DNA from: Sphaerisporangium sp. TRM90804
GTDB taxonomy: Bacteria > Actinomycetota > Actinomycetes > Streptosporangiales > Streptosporangiaceae
Length of the DNA: 64,000 nt
Assembly (NCBI RefSeq): GCF_029846175.1
Contig: NZ_JARWAC010000015.1
Span: 310,001 to 374,000 of the forward strand
Direction of reading: 5' to 3'
Shown: one piece after another, positions 60,654 to 64,000 of the stretch
Layout of the letters: the number at the start of each line of letters is the position of its first letter
How positions within the stretch are numbered: position 1 is the stretch's first letter
Program-made: the position numbers and the translations under genes
Notes under the pieces: generated by a model
Databases searched by the model: none
The model's input: only the letters and a program-made list of their open reading frames with translations
What the model was told of the DNA's origin: nothing

Positions 60654-61874
60654 ATGCTCCCCCGAGCGAAGCGGATCGCGCTCACACTCAGCGGCGCCCT
60701 GGCGGCCGCCGCCGTGATGCTGTCCGCCCTTCCGGGGCCGGCACAGGCGCAGAGCCGGGAGCTGCCGGCGCCCGCCGGGATCACCTCGATTCCGCTCGCG
60801 CAGAGCCAGGCAGACAAGCAGAAGGTCCTCGACTGGTGGACTCCGGAGCGGCTGAACCAGGCGAGCAGCTACGAGCCGAGGACCACCACCAGCGCGGTGC
60901 CCTCCCCCAGCGGGAGCGCGACCGCCGGCGCCACCGCCCCGGGCTCGGCCCTCGCCACCGCGGCGGCCGGCGCGCGAGCGTCGTCGTCGACCGGCGCGGC
61001 ACGGGCGGGAGAGGCCAGGGCCGTGGACGGCTCCGTCCCGCCGAAGGCCGCCCCCCGGACGCTCACCTCCAAGAACGTGAACCTGCCCCCGACCGTGGGC
61101 AAGGTCTTCTTCCGCATCGGCGACGCCGAGTACTGGTGCTCGGCGTCCTCCCTGCACTCCAAGAAGTACGGGAACCTCGTGGCCACGGCGGCCCACTGCG
61201 CGTTCGACGTCAAGACCGCCAAGCCGGTCGAGTACTGGGTCTTCATCCCGTCGTACACCGCCGGCGACCGGGCGACGCCGTACGGCGTCTTCGTCGGCCA
61301 CACGCTGAACCTCAGCGAGAAGTTCGCGGTCATGGGCGACTTCGACTACGACTACGCGTTCGTCACCGTCCACCACGGCTACCGCTGGGACCCGTACAAG
61401 GACGCGAACGGCGTCGTCAAGAAGGACCTCAAGGGCCTGCCCATGTACAAGGGCGTCGACACCGGTCGCCTGGAGGGCAACGTCGGCGGCCAGGGCTTCG
61501 CCTGGAACCGGGGGGCGGTGGTCGCGGCCTACGCCTTCGGGTACCCGGCCGGCCCCCATCCCGACGGAACACGGCCCTTCACCGGCCGGAAGATGGAGTC
61601 CTGCCTGACCACGGCCACCAGCAAGGTCGCCTCGGCGAAGTGGTCGCTGGAGAACGGCGTGCTCTTCAAGAAGTGCGCCTTCACGGCCGGGGCGAGCGGC
61701 GGCCCATGGGTGATCAAGTACAGCGGCGCCAAGCGCATCGGGTACCTCAACGGCGTCAACAGCCTGACGTGGGACCTCAACGGCGACGGCCGCTACGACG
61801 GGGTGTCCTCCCCGTACTTCACCACCTCGACCTACCAGGTCTACGCGTACGCCGCCCGGCAGAAGACCGACTAA
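60654..61874 (+). CDS. Secreted chymotrypsin-fold serine protease, short form
   Basis: A 406-residue exported protease. Signal peptide about 1-33 (ALAAAAVMLSALPGPAQAQ), a low-complexity Ser/Ala/Thr-rich pro-region (75-130), then the catalytic domain. The triad is complete: His181 (ATAAHC), Asp233 (DYDYAFV) and Ser348 (GASGGPW). It lacks the insertion of its neighbours; only 45 residues separate Asp233 from GGQGF, against about 170 in the others. The residues before the Ser (FTAG) resemble S1B/V8-type enzymes more than trypsin. ATG at 60654 follows GGAAGG. Confidence 0.92.
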   Translation: MLPRAKRIALTLSGALAAAAVMLSALPGPAQAQSRELPAPAGITSIPLAQSQADKQKVLDWWTPERLNQASSYEPRTTTSAVPSPSGSATAGATAPGSALATAAAGARASSSTGAARAGEARAVDGSVPPKAAPRTLTSKNVNLPPTVGKVFFRIGDAEYWCSASSLHSKKYGNLVATAAHCAFDVKTAKPVEYWVFIPSYTAGDRATPYGVFVGHTLNLSEKFAVMGDFDYDYAFVTVHHGYRWDPYKDANGVVKKDLKGLPMYKGVDTGRLEGNVGGQGFAWNRGAVVAAYAFGYPAGPHPDGTRPFTGRKMESCLTTATSKVASAKWSLENGVLFKKCAFTAGASGGPWVIKYSGAKRIGYLNGVNSLTWDLNGDGRYDGVSSPYFTTSTYQVYAYAARQKTD

Positions 61875-61910
61875 GGCCCGCGCGCGTGATCACCTGAGAC
61901 AGACCCTTCG

Positions 61911-61940
61911 CTGAGGGCCCGGCACCCGCCGGGCCCTCAG
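61911..61940. terminator. Terminator of protease gene 2
   Basis: CTGAGGGCCCGGC and exact complement, 13 bp, loop ACCC, 37 bp after the stop. Confidence 0.85.
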
Positions 61941-62146
61941 TCGTCTCCGGGGCCGCCGGGGTGCCGCCGGCCCGCCCTCCGGCCGTCGAGCACCGCTGTG
62001 GCCTGGTCGCGCCTCCGGCTCGTCCATGCGGAAACCGTTGTTCCGTTCCAGGGGGGACGATGCTCCACCTCCGTCCGTTATGTCCGCTTCTCACCGCGGG
62101 TGAGGGCGTTAGACGTAACGACCCCCGCCATCGGCTCCATGGTTTC

Positions 62147-62166
62147 GGTGTGATCTGCGTCACACC
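62147..62166. promoter_or_regulatory. Crp-type site
   Basis: GGTGTGA-N6-TCACACC, containing the full TGTGA-N6-TCACA Crp/FNR consensus, 275 bp upstream of protease 3. Streptomyces and mycobacterial Crp use the same half-site. Distance suggests an upstream promoter or long leader. Confidence 0.7.
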
Positions 62167-62385
62167 CACCCTTCGGACGTTACCGAACGGTTCACTCCCG
62201 TCACAGTGATCCCCTCGGCCCCACTCCGGCTCTGATCTGGGTGGATATCCCCGCGTTGGGGCGACTTGACAGGAGATGTTCACCGAACGAGCGATCACGA
62301 CAAGATCACGGCCGGACGAAGGCGTAAAAATCGCATCGTTTCCGGTTACCGCGGACAAGATCTTGTCGGTATGTTCTGGCTATCC

Positions 62386-62402
62386 CTTTACTGACGCATG
62401 GG
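62386..62402 (+). promoter_or_regulatory. Second copy of shared protease element
   Basis: CTTTACTGACGCATGGG, 38 bp before the TTG of protease 3; partner of 58901-58917. Confidence 0.7.
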
Positions 62403-62440
62403 GCGCAAGATGCGTTCCACGTCCAGCCCAAGGAGCTTTC

Positions 62441-63976
62441 TTGAACACCCGAGTCAAGCGTCTCGCCCTCCCCATCGGTGGCGCCATCGCCGCCACCAGC
62501 ATGATCGGCGCCACCCTGGTCACGTCGGCCAACGCGACCACCGCCCCCGTCAAGAAGACCGTGTCGCTCGCGTCGGCGAGCACCGCGCAGAAGACCGCGG
62601 ACTTCTGGCAGAGCAACCGTGGCGCCAACCTCAGGGCCGCCGCGCAGTTCACCGGCGACCAGCAGACCTCCGGCAAGGTCAAGCTGGGCGGCGGCGACGC
62701 TGAGCCCGACGGCAAGACCGGCACCGTTCCCCCCACCGGTCTTGAGAAGGTCACCCCGACCAAGGTCAAGAACGTCAACCTGCCCAAGACCATCGGCAAG
62801 GTGTTCTTCACCGTCGGTGACAAGGAGTACTGGTGCTCCGCGTCGTCGGTGCAGGCCAAGTACCGCAACCTGGTCGCCACCGCCGCGCACTGCGTGTTCG
62901 ACGAGAACGTCCAGGAAGGCGCCCTCGACAACTGGGTGTTCATCCCCGGCTACTACCAGGGCAAGTCCCCCTGGGGCATCTACGTCGGCAAGACCGCGTA
63001 CACCCACTACGACTTCGCGGTGTACGAGGACTACGACAGCGACTACGCCTTCGTCACGGTCTACAACGGCATCTCCTACGCCGGCGAGAAGGTCGTCACC
63101 AAGGACGCCTACGACAAGTGGCAGGGCTACAAGTACGCCAAGGACACCGAGATCACGAAGGTCGAGTACGACAAGCTCGTCGACGAGTTCGGTTCCAAGG
63201 CGCCGGTCTGGACCAAGACCACCGGCAGCGAGACGATCGTCCCCTGGACGACCGCCGACGCCGACATCGCCACCAAGGAAGTCACGAAGGAAGAGTTCGA
63301 CAAGGCTCCCGCTGCGGGCTCCAACGTCAACTTCCAGAAGGCCCCCGCTCTGACGAACACCGAGATCGTCGACGAGGAGACCTACACCAAGTACGCCGGT
63401 CCCGGCTACAAGAAGATCGTCGACTCCGCGTACACGATCACGCACTACTTCGTGCAGTACAAGGTGAAGACGGGCAGCAGCACCAAGTACTACAAGATCA
63501 CCTACGTGATCGAGCTGTACAAGGACGCCGGTCGCCTGGGCGACAACGTCGGTGGCCAGGGCTTCACCTGGAACCAGAAGGTCGGCCAGCCGGTCTTCGC
63601 GTTCGGCTACCCCGCGGCCCCGCACCCCGACGGTGACAAGCCGTTCACCGGCCTCACGCCGAAGTGGTGCTACGGCAAGACCTTCGCCGCCAAGGCCGCC
63701 GCGAAGTTCAAGGCCGAGGCCCAGATCGGCCTCAAGTGCTCGATGACCGCCGGCTCCTCCGGTGGCCCGTGGCTGCTCAAGTACAGCAGCACCAAGCGTC
63801 TCGGCTACATCAACGGTGTCTCCAGCCTCATCGGTGACGCTGACGCCAATGGCCGGATCGACTTCAGCACCTCGCCGTACTTCGACAGCGAGACCTACGC
63901 GATCTACAAGTCGGCCGCCAGCCTCTGGTCCGGCAAGATCGTGGCCGGCGACGGCGACCTCGTCACCAAGGCCTGA
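62441..63976 (+). CDS. Secreted chymotrypsin-fold serine protease, long form with repeat insertion
   Basis: A 511-residue exported protease. Signal peptide about 1-32 (GGAIAATSMIGATLVTSANA), pro-region to about 105, then the catalytic domain with His150 (ATAAHC), Asp201 (SDYAFV) and Ser440 (GSSGGPW), all present. About 210-365 is the insertion shared with protease 1; it shows four spaced motifs: VTKDAYDK, ITKVEYDK, VTKEEFDK and IVDEETYTK. The TTG at 62441 has AAGGAG 5 bp upstream and gives the same N-terminus as the paralogues; earlier in-frame starts do not. Confidence 0.92.
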   Translation: MNTRVKRLALPIGGAIAATSMIGATLVTSANATTAPVKKTVSLASASTAQKTADFWQSNRGANLRAAAQFTGDQQTSGKVKLGGGDAEPDGKTGTVPPTGLEKVTPTKVKNVNLPKTIGKVFFTVGDKEYWCSASSVQAKYRNLVATAAHCVFDENVQEGALDNWVFIPGYYQGKSPWGIYVGKTAYTHYDFAVYEDYDSDYAFVTVYNGISYAGEKVVTKDAYDKWQGYKYAKDTEITKVEYDKLVDEFGSKAPVWTKTTGSETIVPWTTADADIATKEVTKEEFDKAPAAGSNVNFQKAPALTNTEIVDEETYTKYAGPGYKKIVDSAYTITHYFVQYKVKTGSSTKYYKITYVIELYKDAGRLGDNVGGQGFTWNQKVGQPVFAFGYPAAPHPDGDKPFTGLTPKWCYGKTFAAKAAAKFKAEAQIGLKCSMTAGSSGGPWLLKYSSTKRLGYINGVSSLIGDADANGRIDFSTSPYFDSETYAIYKSAASLWSGKIVAGDGDLVTKA

Positions 63977-64000
63977 TCGTCTAGCCAGCTAGAGCACGAC

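Larger units (their letters stand above)
61875..62440. other. 566-bp regulatory region of protease gene 3
   Basis: It holds the terminator of protease 2, a consensus Crp site (62147-62166), several GTAACG/CGTTACC motifs (62115, 62175), and the shared element at 62386. No ORF with a ribosome site is present before 62441. Confidence 0.6.

Noticed and set aside
62276-62440. N-terminal extension of protease 3 from an upstream ATG
   Set aside because: No signal-like sequence or ribosome site; the TTG at 62441 has AAGGAG and matches the paralogue N-termini.

Overview
The window is roughly 70% or more G+C, with dense, often ATGA/GTGA-coupled genes, many GTG/TTG starts, a fused 2-oxoglutarate decarboxylase (kgd), a GlnX/GlnH pair, a DUF574 methyltransferase, an SSI-type protease inhibitor and a CelR-type operator. 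This is a filamentous actinomycete chromosome. A member of the Streptosporangiales (Nonomuraea/Streptosporangium-like) is the best guess, but that is inferred from gene content only. No tRNA, rRNA, IS element, prophage or CRISPR array was seen.

Left part (1-7.5 kb): a minus-strand operon that reads as the non-phosphorylating L-fucose pathway with its own ABC importer. In transcription order it holds a diketo-acid hydrolase (FAH fold), L-fuconate dehydratase, a keto-deoxy-fuconate dehydrogenase (SDR), a sugar-binding lipoprotein, ATPase, permease, mutarotase and an aldo/keto reductase cut by the window edge. Its promoter is flanked by a matched pair of 12-bp operator-like sites. 7.5-10.5 kb: a P450 with a DUF574 methyltransferase behind a KstR-like box, then gmd. 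10.8-14 kb: a coupled GT4 glycosyltransferase / methyltransferase / terpenoid-barrel protein operon.

14-27 kb: a FAD monooxygenase divergent from its TetR regulator over two identical-spacing operators; GlnX-GlnH followed by an MHS-type transporter where PknG would be expected; a small membrane protein / HTH regulator module under an elaborate nested operator; assorted oxidoreductases; a KstR-like box in front of an F420-type oxidoreductase, ferredoxin and alcohol dehydrogenase; and a PadR-controlled FAD monooxygenase.

27-35.7 kb: a second sugar import and catabolism cluster on the minus strand: ROK regulator, two-NBD ATPase, permease, binding lipoprotein, Gfo/Idh dehydrogenase and TIM-barrel isomerase, with striking hairpins before the binding-protein gene. 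34.7-42 kb: an HSD17B4-like SDR divergent from a DapB-fold dehydrogenase, a 17-bp tandem repeat, a DUF305-like lipoprotein, flavin reductases, a metallo-beta-lactamase-fold hydrolase, and an ArsR/MFS pair with an 18-bp-arm operator.

42-58 kb: a secreted GH9 cellulase with a perfect CelR operator, kgd with a conserved small downstream gene, a DUF4097/PadR pair, an oxidoreductase, a secreted Ig-like protein with acidic and His-rich stretches, an L,D-transpeptidase, an AraC/DUF2000 divergent pair and a Uma2 protein. 58-64 kb: the most unusual region. An SSI-type protease inhibitor is divergent from three paralogous secreted chymotrypsin-fold proteases. Two of them carry a repeat-containing insertion of about 125 residues between the catalytic Asp and the C-terminal subdomain, and the first has Thr in place of the nucleophilic Ser. 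The inhibitor, an apparently altered protease and two intact paralogues look like a self-contained secreted proteolysis and control locus.
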